Shown in pieces: positions 39,193 to 48,158 of a stretch of 64,000 nt of DNA. Numbering within the stretch: the first letter of the stretch is position 1; each line of letters opens with the position of its first letter. A model generated the notes under the pieces. The model worked only from the letters and a program-made list of their open reading frames with translations. It did not search any database and was not told the origin of the DNA. The DNA comes from Gemmatimonadaceae bacterium (lineage in GTDB: Bacteria; Latescibacterota; UBA2968; UBA8231), in the NCBI GenBank assembly GCA_026706075.1, contig JAPOZM010000031.1:62001-126000 (forward strand), written 5' to 3'. A program made the position numbers and the translations under genes.

Positions 39193-40203
39193 TCACGGCG
39201 CCGGGGCGGCCTGTATGCGGCCCTGCAGCCCGTCCGAGTGGACGCGGCGCAGATAGCCTCCGTCCTCGTAGTACACCATCACCTCGAGGCCGTCGTCGGC
39301 CGCCGCCCATTCCATGGCCGGACCCGGACCGGCCACGAAGGCCGCCGTGGCCAGGGCATCGGCCTCGAGGGCAGTGCGCGCCCAGGCGGTGGCGCTGACC
39401 GCCCTCCCGGCCGGATACCCCGTGGCCGGGTCGAGCAGGTGGTGGTACCGGCGGCCCTCGCTTTCGAAGGCCAGCTCGTAGTCGCCCGACGTGGCCAGCG
39501 CCGGCAGCCCCACATCCTCCACGGCGACGGTATCCGCCGGGTCGCGGGGGTGCTGCACGCCGAAGCGCCAGGGCCGTCCGTCGGGCTTCCGCCCCCAGAA
39601 CCGCAGGTCGCCGCCGGCCTCGACGACGCCTGCCTCCACCCCGGCCGCCCGCAGCAGGTCCACGGTGCGGTCGACGACGTGCCCTTTGGCCGCGGCCCCC
39701 AGATCGAGCCGCACGCCGGCCCGCTCGAAGATCACCCGACCCTGGCTCAGGCGCACCTGCTCGTAGCCGCCCAGGGCCAGGGCCGAGTCGATCGAGGCCG
39801 GTGCCGGGGGGCGACGCGCCTCGGGAAACCCCCAGAGCGCCGTCAGGGCCCCCAGGGCCGGATCGAAGGCGCCGTCCGTCCGCCTCGCCAGCTCGAGCGC
39901 GGGCGCCAGGACCTGGTGCAACTCCTCCGACAGCGCCTTCGGCTGCCCCGGGGCGATGCCGTGCAGCCGTGCGATCTCGCTCGAGACGCCGTAGTGCGTA
40001 AGCGCCGAGTCGAGCCGGTCGATCAGCCCCCAGGCCTGCGCGAACAACGGCGGCGCCCGATCCTCGTCGGCGAACAGGGCCACGCGCACCACCGTGCCCA
40101 TGGCCACGTGATAGCCCTCGACGGGAACGGCCGGGCCGGGACCAGGCAGCAGCCAGAGGAACGCCGCCAGCCCCGCGAGCCCCGCCAGGACCCTGGCCTT
40201 CAA
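39193..40203 (-). CDS. apbE: ApbE-type FAD:protein FMN transferase
   Basis: 336 residues from the TTG at 40203, seven bases after the polyprenyl synthase stop, with GAAGGG as ribosome site. A single N-terminal hydrophobic segment exports or anchors it. YHVAMGTVVRVALFADED, GAFDPALGALTALWGF, DLGAAAKGHVVDR and YHHLLDPATGYPAGR are family motifs including the Mg-binding region. ApbE attaches FMN through phosphodiester to Thr/Ser of targets such as RnfG, NqrC or other periplasmic flavoproteins. No target gene is in the window. Confidence 0.92.
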   Translation of the reverse strand: MKARVLAGLAGLAAFLWLLPGPGPAVPVEGYHVAMGTVVRVALFADEDRAPPLFAQAWGLIDRLDSALTHYGVSSEIARLHGIAPGQPKALSEELHQVLAPALELARRTDGAFDPALGALTALWGFPEARRPPAPASIDSALALGGYEQVRLSQGRVIFERAGVRLDLGAAAKGHVVDRTVDLLRAAGVEAGVVEAGGDLRFWGRKPDGRPWRFGVQHPRDPADTVAVEDVGLPALATSGDYELAFESEGRRYHHLLDPATGYPAGRAVSATAWARTALEADALATAAFVAGPGPAMEWAAADDGLEVMVYYEDGGYLRRVHSDGLQGRIQAAPAP

Positions 40204-40210
40204 GGGCCCT

Positions 40211-41218
40211 TCAGCTGTCCCGCTCGACCACCAGGCGCACCGTGGTCTCCAGGATCGTGCGCTCCACGGAGGGCTCGAGCACCTCCAGGCACGCCTGGGC
40301 GCGGTCGGCGCACGCCCGGGCCGCGGCGCTGGCCGCGGCAACCCCGCCGCGCCGGTCGACGAAGTCGAAGACGCGGTTCCAGTCCTCCTCCTGGGGCTCC
40401 GGAGCCGACAACACGCGGACGATTTCAGCCCGCTCGGCCTCGCGAGCCACCGCCAGCGACTTGATCAGGGGCAGGGTGATCTTGCGCTCCCGCAGGTCGC
40501 GGCCAACGGGCTTGCCCAGGGTCGACTCGTCACCGGTGAAATCGAGAATGTCGTCGGCGATCTGGAAGGCCAGTCCCAGGGATTCGCCGTACTTCGTCAG
40601 ACTCTCGACCACCTCCGCAGGAGCCCCGGCCAGCAGGGGTCCGATGCGGCAGGCGGCCGATATCAGCGAGGCGGTCTTGTCGCTCACCATGGCGAAGTAC
40701 GAGGCCTCGCTCGTGTCGGCTTGCAGCCCGATCTGGAACTCGAAGATCTCGCCCTTGCTCAGCCGCTCCGTGGCCCCGGAGACCGCCGCCATGACCTGGA
40801 GGTCCCCCAGGCTGACCAGCAGGCAGAGGGCGCGGGCGAGGAGGAAGTCGCCCATGAGCACGGCCACGTGGTCGTTCCACTTGCTGTTCACCGTCGCCTG
40901 GCCCCGCCGCGTCCCGGCCCCGTCCACGACATCGTCGTGGATCACCGTGGCGGCGTGGATCATCTCCACCCCGACGCCGGCGTCGATGACGCGGTCGTCC
41001 CAGCGCCCCGTGGCGCGGGTGCACAGCACGGTGAGAGCCGGGCGCAGACGCTTGCCCTTGAGGGCGGCCATGTAACGGGCCACCTCGTGGACCATGTCGA
41101 CATCGGCCTGGAGCATCTCGTCCAGGCGCCTCTCGAAGTGGTCGATCTCCTTCTGTATGGGCCCGAGCATCTGGCCCAGCGAACCGGAGGAGGTCATCAG
41201 GGGGGGCGTCGCGCTCAC
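40211..41218 (-). CDS. Polyprenyl diphosphate synthase
   Basis: 335 residues; GTG start at 41218 or ATG at 41197, neither with a strong ribosome site. First aspartate-rich motif DDVVD (95-99), second DDILD in FQIADDILDFTG, and GKRLRPAL plus HNA-like HAATVIHDD are those of trans-isoprenyl diphosphate synthases making C40-C50 chains for quinones (IspB/HepT type). Chain length cannot be read reliably. First gene of the long leftward operon, behind a near-consensus promoter. Confidence 0.92.
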   Translation of the reverse strand: MSATPPLMTSSGSLGQMLGPIQKEIDHFERRLDEMLQADVDMVHEVARYMAALKGKRLRPALTVLCTRATGRWDDRVIDAGVGVEMIHAATVIHDDVVDGAGTRRGQATVNSKWNDHVAVLMGDFLLARALCLLVSLGDLQVMAAVSGATERLSKGEIFEFQIGLQADTSEASYFAMVSDKTASLISAACRIGPLLAGAPAEVVESLTKYGESLGLAFQIADDILDFTGDESTLGKPVGRDLRERKITLPLIKSLAVAREAERAEIVRVLSAPEPQEEDWNRVFDFVDRRGGVAAASAAARACADRAQACLEVLEPSVERTILETTVRLVVERDS

Positions 41219-41269
41219 GCGGCGGCGTTGGTCGGCGGGAGCAGGGGAGGCAAGGGGTGAGATTCACGT

Positions 41270-41293
41270 AAACTTCGGGAAAACACGAAGTTT
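41270..41293. promoter_or_regulatory. Palindrome over the polyprenyl synthase promoter start region
   Basis: AAACTTCG (41270-41277) and CGAAGTTT (41286-41293) form a perfect 8-bp inverted repeat with an 8-base centre. Flanking bases extend the arms imperfectly to about 11-12 (CGTTAAACTTCG / CGAAGTTTACG on the minus strand). The repeat overlaps the -10 box and the expected transcription start. An operator for a dimeric repressor is the natural reading; a hairpin in the 5' leader is the alternative. Confidence 0.55.
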
Positions 41294-41317
41294 AACGAAG
41301 CATGGATGCACTGTCAA
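41289..41317 (-). promoter_or_regulatory. Near-consensus promoter of the isoprenoid/secDF/ileS operon
   Basis: TTGACA (41317-41312), 17-base spacer, TAAACT (41294-41289). This is the best match to sigma-70 consensus in the window, 71 bases before the GTG of the polyprenyl synthase. Confidence 0.75.
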
Positions 41318-41359
41318 CGAGCCTCCGGAGGGGTGGAGCCGTCGACCGGCGCCGCTCCT

Positions 41360-42523
41360 CTAGCGGCCGGAATACATCCGTCCGCGGTTGAACAGGCCCT
41401 GCGGATCGAGTGTGCTCTTGAGGATCCCGTTCATGCGGGCGACACCCGGGCTCAGGGGGGTGAAAGCCCGGGGGTTGCCGTCGCCGGGACCGGTGGCCAG
41501 GCGGGAGCCGGCGCCGTCCAGCCGAGCCACGGCCTCGTGCACGCCGGCGGCGTCGGCATCGGCCGGCAGGACCGCCCACAACAGCCCCCCGCCCCAGTCG
41601 AGGCCGCTGCGCCGCAGACCGAAGGCGGCCATCGCCGAGACCGCCGCCGGAGCCCTCGAGGGCGGCACCGCGATGCGCCACAGGGCCTCGCCCGGAGCCG
41701 CCCGGTAGGGCTCCGCCTCCCGCAGACCCGACCACAGCCGCGCCGATTCGTCCGCGGCCAGAACCTCCACCGGTCCGGGCGCCTCCGGAACCAGCTGCTT
41801 CACCTGCTGCGCCACCCCCCGCTCCGAGCCCTCGAGGCGGGCCAGCAACCGACCCTCGGCGTCGATGGCGAGGCCGCTGATCTCCTCGGGGCGGCACGAC
41901 CACTCGAGCAGCCCCGCGGCGGCCTCGGCCGGGGCCAGCCCACCCACCCGCAGGGAGCGCTCCGCCGTCGGCCGCGGCCAGAGCTTCAGGCACACCTCGG
42001 TGAGGATTCCCAGGGTGCCGAAAGCCCCCACAGTAGCCCGCCACAGGTCGTAGCCCGTCACGTTCTTCACCACCCGGCCGCCGGCCCTCAGCCGCCGGCC
42101 ACGCCCGTCCACGAGCTCCACGCCGAGGACGAAGTCCCGCACCGAGCCCGCCCGGAACCGGCGCGGACCCGCCCAGCCGCAGCTGAGGGTGCCGCCCACG
42201 GTGGCCGCCTCGCCCCAGTGCGGCGGCTCGAAGGCCAGATGCTGGCCGCACCCGGCGAGCAACTCCTCCACCTGCAGCAGCCGCGTGCCCGGCCGCACCA
42301 CCAGGATCAGCTCCTCCGGCTCGTAGGTGACCACACCCGTCAGCCGCGAGAGATCCACCCGCGCGGCCTCCTCGGTCAGGGCCCGGCCGAGGCCGGCCTT
42401 CGTGCCTCCGGCGCGCAGCTCCAGACGGCGGCCGGAGCCCGCCGCGTCGCAAACCAGCTCCTCCACCTCGGCGGCGTCGGAGGGTGTCGGGACCCGTTGG
42501 GGCGATGGGGCGGAGGCGGCCAC
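41360..42523 (-). CDS. glcE: Glycolate oxidase FAD-binding subunit GlcE-like
   Basis: 387 residues, GTG start 30 bases after glcD. The FAD-binding part has LRAGGTKAGLG (about 36-46), a PPHWGEAATVGGTLSCGWAG-like region near 100-120 and VKNVTGYDLWRATVGAFGTL (about 155-174), the hallmark of GlcE. The C-terminus ends LDPQGLFNRGRM as in GlcE/GlcD relatives. It cooperates with GlcD in oxidation of glycolate or a similar 2-hydroxy acid. The third subunit, the iron-sulfur protein GlcF, is not encoded nearby. Confidence 0.9.
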   Translation of the reverse strand: MAASAPSPQRVPTPSDAAEVEELVCDAAGSGRRLELRAGGTKAGLGRALTEEAARVDLSRLTGVVTYEPEELILVVRPGTRLLQVEELLAGCGQHLAFEPPHWGEAATVGGTLSCGWAGPRRFRAGSVRDFVLGVELVDGRGRRLRAGGRVVKNVTGYDLWRATVGAFGTLGILTEVCLKLWPRPTAERSLRVGGLAPAEAAAGLLEWSCRPEEISGLAIDAEGRLLARLEGSERGVAQQVKQLVPEAPGPVEVLAADESARLWSGLREAEPYRAAPGEALWRIAVPPSRAPAAVSAMAAFGLRRSGLDWGGGLLWAVLPADADAAGVHEAVARLDGAGSRLATGPGDGNPRAFTPLSPGVARMNGILKSTLDPQGLFNRGRMYSGR

Positions 42524-42553
42524 GGACTGGGAACCAGCGGGACCCGCGGTCCC

Positions 42554-44035
42554 TCAGAAGCGCTCGAGCTCGGGGAAGGGCAGGCGCCCCCCCGGCACGT
42601 GCATGCGGCCTTCGGCGCAGGTGCGCAGACTCGGGTAGACCTTGCCCGGGTTGAGCACGCCGGCCGGGTCGAAGGCGCCCTTCAGCTCCTCCTGCAGGTC
42701 GAGGTCGTCGTCGGAGAGCTGGCAGGGCATGAGATCGCGCTTCTCCACACCGATGCCGTGCTCGCCGGAGAGCACCCCGCCCACCTCGACGCACAGCTTC
42801 AGGATCTCCCCGCCGAGCTCTTCGGCCGGCTCCAGCTCGCCGGCGCTGCTGTCGTAGAGGACCAGCGGATGCAGGTTGCCGTCGCCGGCGTGGAAGACGT
42901 TGGCCACGCGCAGACCGTAGGCCTCCGACAGGGCTGCGATCCGCTCGAGCACTTCGGGCAGCCGGCCGCGGGGGATGGTGCCGTCCATGCAGTAGTAGTC
43001 GGGGCTGATGCGGCCCATGGCCGGGAAGGCGGCCTTGCGGCCGGCCCACAGCCGCTGCCGCTCCTCGGGCGAGTCGGCGCGGGAAATCTTGGTGGCGCCG
43101 GCGCCGCTCACGGTCCGCTCCACGGCGTCGATCTGCTCCTCCACCTCGGCGGCGGGACCGTCCACCTCCACCAGCAGCAGGGACTCCACGCCGAGGGGGT
43201 AGCCGCACCCGAGGAACTCCTCCACCGCCTCGATGGAGAGGCGGTCCATGATCTCCATGCCGGCGGGGACGAGGCCGGACCCGATGATGGCGGCCACGGC
43301 GCCGGCTGCTGCGGACACCGAGTCGAAGACGGCCATCAGGGCCCGCGCCGACTCCGGCTTCGGCAGGATGCGCAGGGTCGCCCGGGTGATCACCCCGAGC
43401 AGCCCCTCGGAGCCGGTGAACAGGGCGAGCATGTCGTAGCCGGCGCGCTCCATGGCGGCGGAGCCGATGTCGACGATCTCGCCATCGGAGAGAACCACTT
43501 GCAGGCCCAGAAGGTTGTTCGTCGTCGTGCCGTACTTCAGACAGTGCACGCCGCCGGCGTTCTCGGCGACGTTGCCGCCGATGGTGCAGGCGATCTGGCT
43601 TGACGGATCGGGGGCGTAGTAAAAGCCGTGGGGCGACACGGCGTGGGTGACGGAGAGATTGGTCACCCCCGGCTCGACGGTGACGGTGCGATCCTCCAGG
43701 TCGATGTCGAGGATGCGGTTCATCCTCGCCGTGCTCAGGACGACACCGTCGCCGAGGGGCAGGGCGCCGCCCGAGAGACCGGTGCCGGCGCCCCAGGGGA
43801 CGACGGGGATGTCGAGCTCCGTGCAGGCGCGCAGGAGGCCGGAGACCTGCCCGGCCGAGGTCGGCAGGGCCACCGCCAACGGCGCCTGTCGATAGGCGGA
43901 CAGGCCGTCGCACTCGTAGGCCACGAGATCCTCGGGCCGGTGGATCAGCCCTCCCTCATCGACAAGCCGCCCCAGGCGCCGGACCAGCTCGGCGCGCCGG
44001 GCGAGGCGCTGCGGCTGCGGCGCGGCCTGGTTCAT
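42554..44035 (-). CDS. glcD: Glycolate oxidase catalytic subunit GlcD-like
   Basis: 493 residues from ATG 44035, which overlaps the stop of the desulfhydrase gene (ATGA). FAD motif PWGAGTGLSGGALP (about 88-101), IGGNVAENAGGVHCLKYG, FHAGDGNLHP and LSGEHGIGVEKR are typical of GlcD/D-lactate dehydrogenase (vanillyl-alcohol-oxidase fold with C-terminal FAD-oxidase domain). Oxidises glycolate or D-2-hydroxy acids at the membrane with GlcE. Substrate is inferred from family. Confidence 0.93.
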   Translation of the reverse strand: MNQAAPQPQRLARRAELVRRLGRLVDEGGLIHRPEDLVAYECDGLSAYRQAPLAVALPTSAGQVSGLLRACTELDIPVVPWGAGTGLSGGALPLGDGVVLSTARMNRILDIDLEDRTVTVEPGVTNLSVTHAVSPHGFYYAPDPSSQIACTIGGNVAENAGGVHCLKYGTTTNNLLGLQVVLSDGEIVDIGSAAMERAGYDMLALFTGSEGLLGVITRATLRILPKPESARALMAVFDSVSAAAGAVAAIIGSGLVPAGMEIMDRLSIEAVEEFLGCGYPLGVESLLLVEVDGPAAEVEEQIDAVERTVSGAGATKISRADSPEERQRLWAGRKAAFPAMGRISPDYYCMDGTIPRGRLPEVLERIAALSEAYGLRVANVFHAGDGNLHPLVLYDSSAGELEPAEELGGEILKLCVEVGGVLSGEHGIGVEKRDLMPCQLSDDDLDLQEELKGAFDPAGVLNPGKVYPSLRTCAEGRMHVPGGRLPFPELERF

Positions 44036-45063
44036 CCCGCCGCTCCGTCCAGCTCCAGGCCCAGTTCGCCGGCGTAGGCGAAGAGGGCCGGCGTCCCACC
44101 GGTGTGTACGAAGAGAATGGTCTGCCCGGGCGTCCACCAGCCGGCGCGGACGTGGGCGATGAGGCCGGCCATGGTCTTGCCCGTGTAGCAGGGATCGAGG
44201 ACCACTCCCTCGGTGCGCGCCGCCAGTTGCAGGGCCTCGCGGCTGCCGTCGGTGACCACGCCGTACCCCGGGCCGACAAAGTCGGAGTAGCTCTCGATGT
44301 CCCGCGTCGTGACCTCGACATCGAGATCGAGGATCCGGCAGTGCTCGGCGGCGAGGCGGGCCATGCTCCGGGCCGCCTCGCCGTCATCGCGGGGACTGGG
44401 GCTGATGCCGACGAAACGCAGGGAGAGGCCGAGGGCGCGCGCCGCCACAACCATCCCGGTGTGGGTGTGGGCCCCGGAGCAGACGTACACGGCGTCGGGC
44501 TGAAGGCCGCGCTCCTCCAGCTGGGCCCACAGCTCGAGGAAGCCGTCCACGTAGGCGATGCCGCGGTAGAGGCCGCCGTCGGAGCTGGTGTTGAAGGGCC
44601 TGTGCCCCTGCGCCCGCAGCCGCGCCATGGTCGCCTCCAGGGCCGCCCCCTGCTCGGACACCGGCGGCAGGTGGACCTCGGCACCGAAGAGGTGGGACAG
44701 GAGCAGGTTGCCCTGCGCCTGGGAGTGTGCGTCTGCGCGGCCCACCTGCACCGCCTTCATGCCGAGCCGGGCCGCCACCGCCGCCGTCTGGCGCGACTGG
44801 TTGGACTGCGCCGCGGCGGCGTGGACGAGGACGTCGCAGCCGGCCTCCACCGCCTGGGCGATGGAGTACTCGAACTCGCGCACTTTGTTGCCGCCGAAGG
44901 CCAGGCCCGTCAGGTCCTCGCGCTTTACCCAGATGCGGGGTCCACCCACCGACTCGGACAGCCGGGGCAGCTCGTCGAGGGGGGTGGGCAAGGCCGCCAG
45001 GCGCAGGCGCGGAAGCCGGTCCAGACGTTCCCGCAATTCCTCCGGCGTGTAGGTCGTCGTCAT
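44032..45063 (-). CDS. D-cysteine desulfhydrase / ACC deaminase-family PLP enzyme
   Basis: 343 residues. FGGNKVRE holds the PLP Lys60; QSNQSRQTAAVAARLG and FVHTGGTPALFAY are fold II motifs shared by D-cysteine desulfhydrase (DcyD) and 1-aminocyclopropane-1-carboxylate deaminase. Sequence patterns alone do not separate the two; DcyD-like is more likely given the SSDGGLYRGIAYVDG stretch. It is coupled (ATGA) to glcD, so deamination of an amino acid and oxidation of a 2-hydroxy acid may be linked. The 240-base gap upstream contains a rightward promoter and inverted CGTAAC/GTTACG. Confidence 0.82.
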   Translation of the reverse strand: MTTTYTPEELRERLDRLPRLRLAALPTPLDELPRLSESVGGPRIWVKREDLTGLAFGGNKVREFEYSIAQAVEAGCDVLVHAAAAQSNQSRQTAAVAARLGMKAVQVGRADAHSQAQGNLLLSHLFGAEVHLPPVSEQGAALEATMARLRAQGHRPFNTSSDGGLYRGIAYVDGFLELWAQLEERGLQPDAVYVCSGAHTHTGMVVAARALGLSLRFVGISPSPRDDGEAARSMARLAAEHCRILDLDVEVTTRDIESYSDFVGPGYGVVTDGSREALQLAARTEGVVLDPCYTGKTMAGLIAHVRAGWWTPGQTILFVHTGGTPALFAYAGELGLELDGAAG

Positions 45064-45133
45064 CTGGTCGATCCTCCCGTGCCCGGGAATCTACGGTGGC
45101 GGGCGCGGGCGAGACAATCGGACAGATATCCTG

Positions 45134-45162
45134 TTGCCATGCGTAACTACATGCTTTACCTT
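45134..45162 (+). promoter_or_regulatory. Promoter of the ABC/DUF1854 operon
   Basis: TTGCCA (45134-45139), 17-base spacer, TACCTT (45157-45162). A CGTAAC...GTTACG inverted pair (45142-45147, 45166-45171) brackets the -10 box. A leader of about 135 bases precedes the ATG at 45304; I see no structured element in it. Confidence 0.55.
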
Positions 45163-45303
45163 ATGGTTACGTCAAGTCGAGGCACGCCTCCGGAGCCCGG
45201 ATCGCTCCTCAGGGCCCCGAGAATCAGGCCACCCATGCCCCCCGCCGCGGCACCTCGCCGCCGTCCCTTGCCCGACGCCACCCGCCTCGGAAACAGCTGA
45301 TCG

Positions 45304-47658
45304 ATGGACCTCCTCGAGCCGATCTCGCCGGTTCTCGATCCCCACCTCCGCCGTGAACTGAACCCCGGCGAGTTGCTGCTCGCCCTGCTGGCGTCCGACC
45401 TCGATTTGGACGGCCGCTACGGGGAGAACTGGCTCGCCCTGACCGACGAGCGCCTTCTCGTGGTGCGCGCCAACGGCGGCTCTCCCGAGGTGCGGAGCTG
45501 GCCCTTGGAGCAGGTGCGCCGCGTGCAGACGCGCAGCCACGTGGGCAGCGGCTCTCTCATGCTGGAGATGCCCGACGGCACGCACGAGCTCGTGCGCTTC
45601 TCCCAGGGCAACTACTTCAAGTTCTCCGCCGTGCCCCAGGCCGTGGAGGCGGCCATGGCGGAGCCGGTGGAAGCCGACGACGAGGAGCAGCCGCAGGCGA
45701 TCCCGCCGCGCCGGGTCGAGCACTGCGAGAGCTGCGGCCGGGCCCTGCGCGCGGGCTCGAAGGTCTGCCCCCACTGCATCCGCAAGCGGGAGACCCTCTG
45801 GCGTCTGTTCTCCTACGTAAGACCCTACAGGAAGACGGCCGCTCTCGGCCTCCTCCTGACCGCCTCCATGACCGTCGTGAGCCTGGTGCCGCCGCTGCTG
45901 AACGGATACCTCATCGACGAGGTCATCACGCCGGTCCTCATCGACCGCGGGCAGGCGACGGCCGAGGGAGTTCCGGTTCCCCCTGCCGGGATGCCGGCTG
46001 CCGAGGATCCCCAGGGGCCGCCCGGGATCTCCTCCACCGCCGAGCCCCGGGTTGCTCCACCCGGGAGCGTCGCGTTGCTGGCCGCGGTCGTTCTCGGCCT
46101 GCTGGGCGCTCACTTCGGTGCCATGATCCTCAACGGGGCGCGCACCTGGACCCTCGGGTGGCTGGGTCAGCGCGTCACCTACGACCTCCAGATCCAGATC
46201 TTCAACTACCTGCAGGCCCTGTCCCTCTCCTTCTACTCCCGCCACAGCACCGGCCGCATCATGACCCGCGTCACCCAGGACACGGAGCGCATGCGGGGCT
46301 TCATCACCACCGGCTTCCAGGACCTGCTGGTCGCCCTGCTGACGCTCGTCGGCATCGGCGTCATCCTGCTCCTGAAGGACTGGACCCTCGCCCTGCTGGT
46401 CCTGTTGCCGACACCGGTCATGCTCCTGGTCACGCAGGTGTACCGGAAGCGGATCCACTGGGTCTTCCACTCGATCTGGCGGCGCGTCGCCGACCTGAAC
46501 GGGCAGCTCGCCGACACCATCCCCGGCGTCAAGGTGGTGAAGGCTTTCGCCCAGGAGGAGCGCGAGATGCGCGCCTTCGGCCGCCGCAACAGCGAGCTGC
46601 TCGCCGCGCGCATGGTCTCGGTGAAGATGCAGGCCTGGTTCCAGCCCGGCATCGCCTTCATCACCGCCACGGGCGCCGTGATCCTCTGGTGGTTCGGCGG
46701 CAACCGGGTGCTCGAGGGCTCCATGTCCATCGGCGACCTGCAGATCTTCATCGGCTACATGATGAGGTTCTACGCTCCGGTGCAGCAGTTGAGCCGGCTC
46801 TCCAACGAGCTCGAGAGAGCGGCCACGTCTTCGGAGCGCGTCTTCGAGATCCTCGACACCGAACCCGAGGTGATGGACGAACCCGGCGCCCGGGACCCGG
46901 GGGTCATCGAGGGCCGCGTCGAGTTCCGCGACGTCTCCTTCACCTACGACGGCGTGGGCCGCATCCTCGACCGGGTGAGCTTCGATGTCGAGCCGGGGGA
47001 GATGATCGGCCTCGTGGGCCACTCCGGCGCCGGCAAGTCGACTCTCGTCAACCTGATCTCCCGGATGTACGAAGCCACCGACGGCGAGATCCTCGTCGAC
47101 GGCGAGCCCATCGTCGGTCTGCAGCAGAAGCGGCTGCGCGCCCAGATCGGCGTGGTCCTGCAGGAGCCGCTGCTGTTCCAGGGGTCGATCGCCCAGAACA
47201 TCGCCTACGGCCTGCCCGAGGCCAGCCGCTCGGAGATCATCGCCGCTGCCCGGGCCGCCAACGCCCACGGTTTCATCATGCGCTTCCCCGACGGCTACGA
47301 CACCGAGGTGGGCGAGCGCGGCGGCCGCCTCTCGGGCGGCGAGCGCCAGCGCATCTCCATCGCCCGGGCCCTCATCGGCAACCCCCGCATCCTGATCCTC
47401 GACGAGGCCACGAGCTCGGTCGACACCCAGACGGAGTACGAGATCCAGGAAGCTCTCGAACGGCTGATCGCCAATCGCACGACCTTCGCCATCGCCCACC
47501 GCCTGTCCACCCTCAAGAACGCCGACCGTCTCCTCGTCCTCGACAAAGGCCGAATCGTCGAGGAGGGCACCCACGCGGACCTGCTCGTCCGCGAGGAGGG
47601 CGTCTACCGCCGGCTCGTGGACATGCAGACCGAGCTGGCCCGAGTGAGGGCCCTGTGA
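45304..47658 (+). CDS. ABC exporter with N-terminal PH-like domain and zinc ribbon (cyanophycin-associated type)
   Basis: 784 residues. Residues about 1-120 form a beta-rich PH-like domain. A zinc ribbon, CESCGRALRAGSKVCPHC (about 141-158), comes next. Then six membrane helices with a Pro-rich insert (about 215-250), and a nucleotide-binding domain with Walker A GHSGAGKST, signature LSGGERQR, Walker B ILILDEA and IAHRLST. All ATPase motifs are intact, so it is a half-exporter acting as a homodimer. From memory, exporters of this layout beside DUF1854 are named cyanophycin-metabolism-associated. The coupled DUF1854 gene (GTGA) supports that. Cargo unknown. Confidence 0.88.
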   Translation: MDLLEPISPVLDPHLRRELNPGELLLALLASDLDLDGRYGENWLALTDERLLVVRANGGSPEVRSWPLEQVRRVQTRSHVGSGSLMLEMPDGTHELVRFSQGNYFKFSAVPQAVEAAMAEPVEADDEEQPQAIPPRRVEHCESCGRALRAGSKVCPHCIRKRETLWRLFSYVRPYRKTAALGLLLTASMTVVSLVPPLLNGYLIDEVITPVLIDRGQATAEGVPVPPAGMPAAEDPQGPPGISSTAEPRVAPPGSVALLAAVVLGLLGAHFGAMILNGARTWTLGWLGQRVTYDLQIQIFNYLQALSLSFYSRHSTGRIMTRVTQDTERMRGFITTGFQDLLVALLTLVGIGVILLLKDWTLALLVLLPTPVMLLVTQVYRKRIHWVFHSIWRRVADLNGQLADTIPGVKVVKAFAQEEREMRAFGRRNSELLAARMVSVKMQAWFQPGIAFITATGAVILWWFGGNRVLEGSMSIGDLQIFIGYMMRFYAPVQQLSRLSNELERAATSSERVFEILDTEPEVMDEPGARDPGVIEGRVEFRDVSFTYDGVGRILDRVSFDVEPGEMIGLVGHSGAGKSTLVNLISRMYEATDGEILVDGEPIVGLQQKRLRAQIGVVLQEPLLFQGSIAQNIAYGLPEASRSEIIAAARAANAHGFIMRFPDGYDTEVGERGGRLSGGERQRISIARALIGNPRILILDEATSSVDTQTEYEIQEALERLIANRTTFAIAHRLSTLKNADRLLVLDKGRIVEEGTHADLLVREEGVYRRLVDMQTELARVRAL

Positions 47659-48158
47659 CCTCGGACCAGCCGGTTCCCGCGAACGATCCGGTCCTCGATC
47701 CGGCGAACCTGCGCTTGCGGCGCAACGGCCGCGCCTTGCTGACGGTGGAGACGGGAGGCAAGAGCTTCGACGACGTCTCGGTGCGCCGCGCCTTTCCCCT
47801 GGAGATGGCCGACGGCTTCATCGGCCTCTTCGAGGCCGGCGGCGACGAGATCGGCCTCCTCGAGACCCTCGACGGCCTCGACGCGGAGAGCCGCACCGCC
47901 CTGGAGGACCAGCTCGCCCTGACCTACTTCCTGCCCGTCATCACCTCGGTGACCCGGATCGCGGAGGACTTCGGCGTCGTCCACGCCGAGGTGGAGACCT
48001 CGAGCGGACCCCGGCGTATCGAGATCCGCAACATCCGCTCCCACATCCGTGTCCTCTCCCGCAACCGGGCCATCATCGAGGACGCGGAGGGCAACCGCTA
48101 CGAGCTGCCCGACTTCCATCGCCTGCCCACCGTCACGCGCGAGGTCTTCGGCCTCTGA
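47655..48158 (+). CDS. DUF1854 protein (partner of the ABC exporter)
   Basis: 167 residues from the GTG overlapping the ABC stop. VSVRRAFPLEMADGFIGLFE (about 40-59), DEIGLLETLDGLD and YFLPVITSV are DUF1854 motifs; RNIRSHIRVLSRNRAIIEDAEGNRYELPD closes the domain (quoted in parts it spans about 122-150). DUF1854 proteins are co-encoded with this kind of ABC exporter in cyanophycin-storing bacteria; no cyanophycin synthetase or cyanophycinase lies in the window. No membrane segment. The last 26 bases overlap the converging macrodomain gene. Confidence 0.85.
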   Translation: MTSDQPVPANDPVLDPANLRLRRNGRALLTVETGGKSFDDVSVRRAFPLEMADGFIGLFEAGGDEIGLLETLDGLDAESRTALEDQLALTYFLPVITSVTRIAEDFGVVHAEVETSSGPRRIEIRNIRSHIRVLSRNRAIIEDAEGNRYELPDFHRLPTVTREVFGL

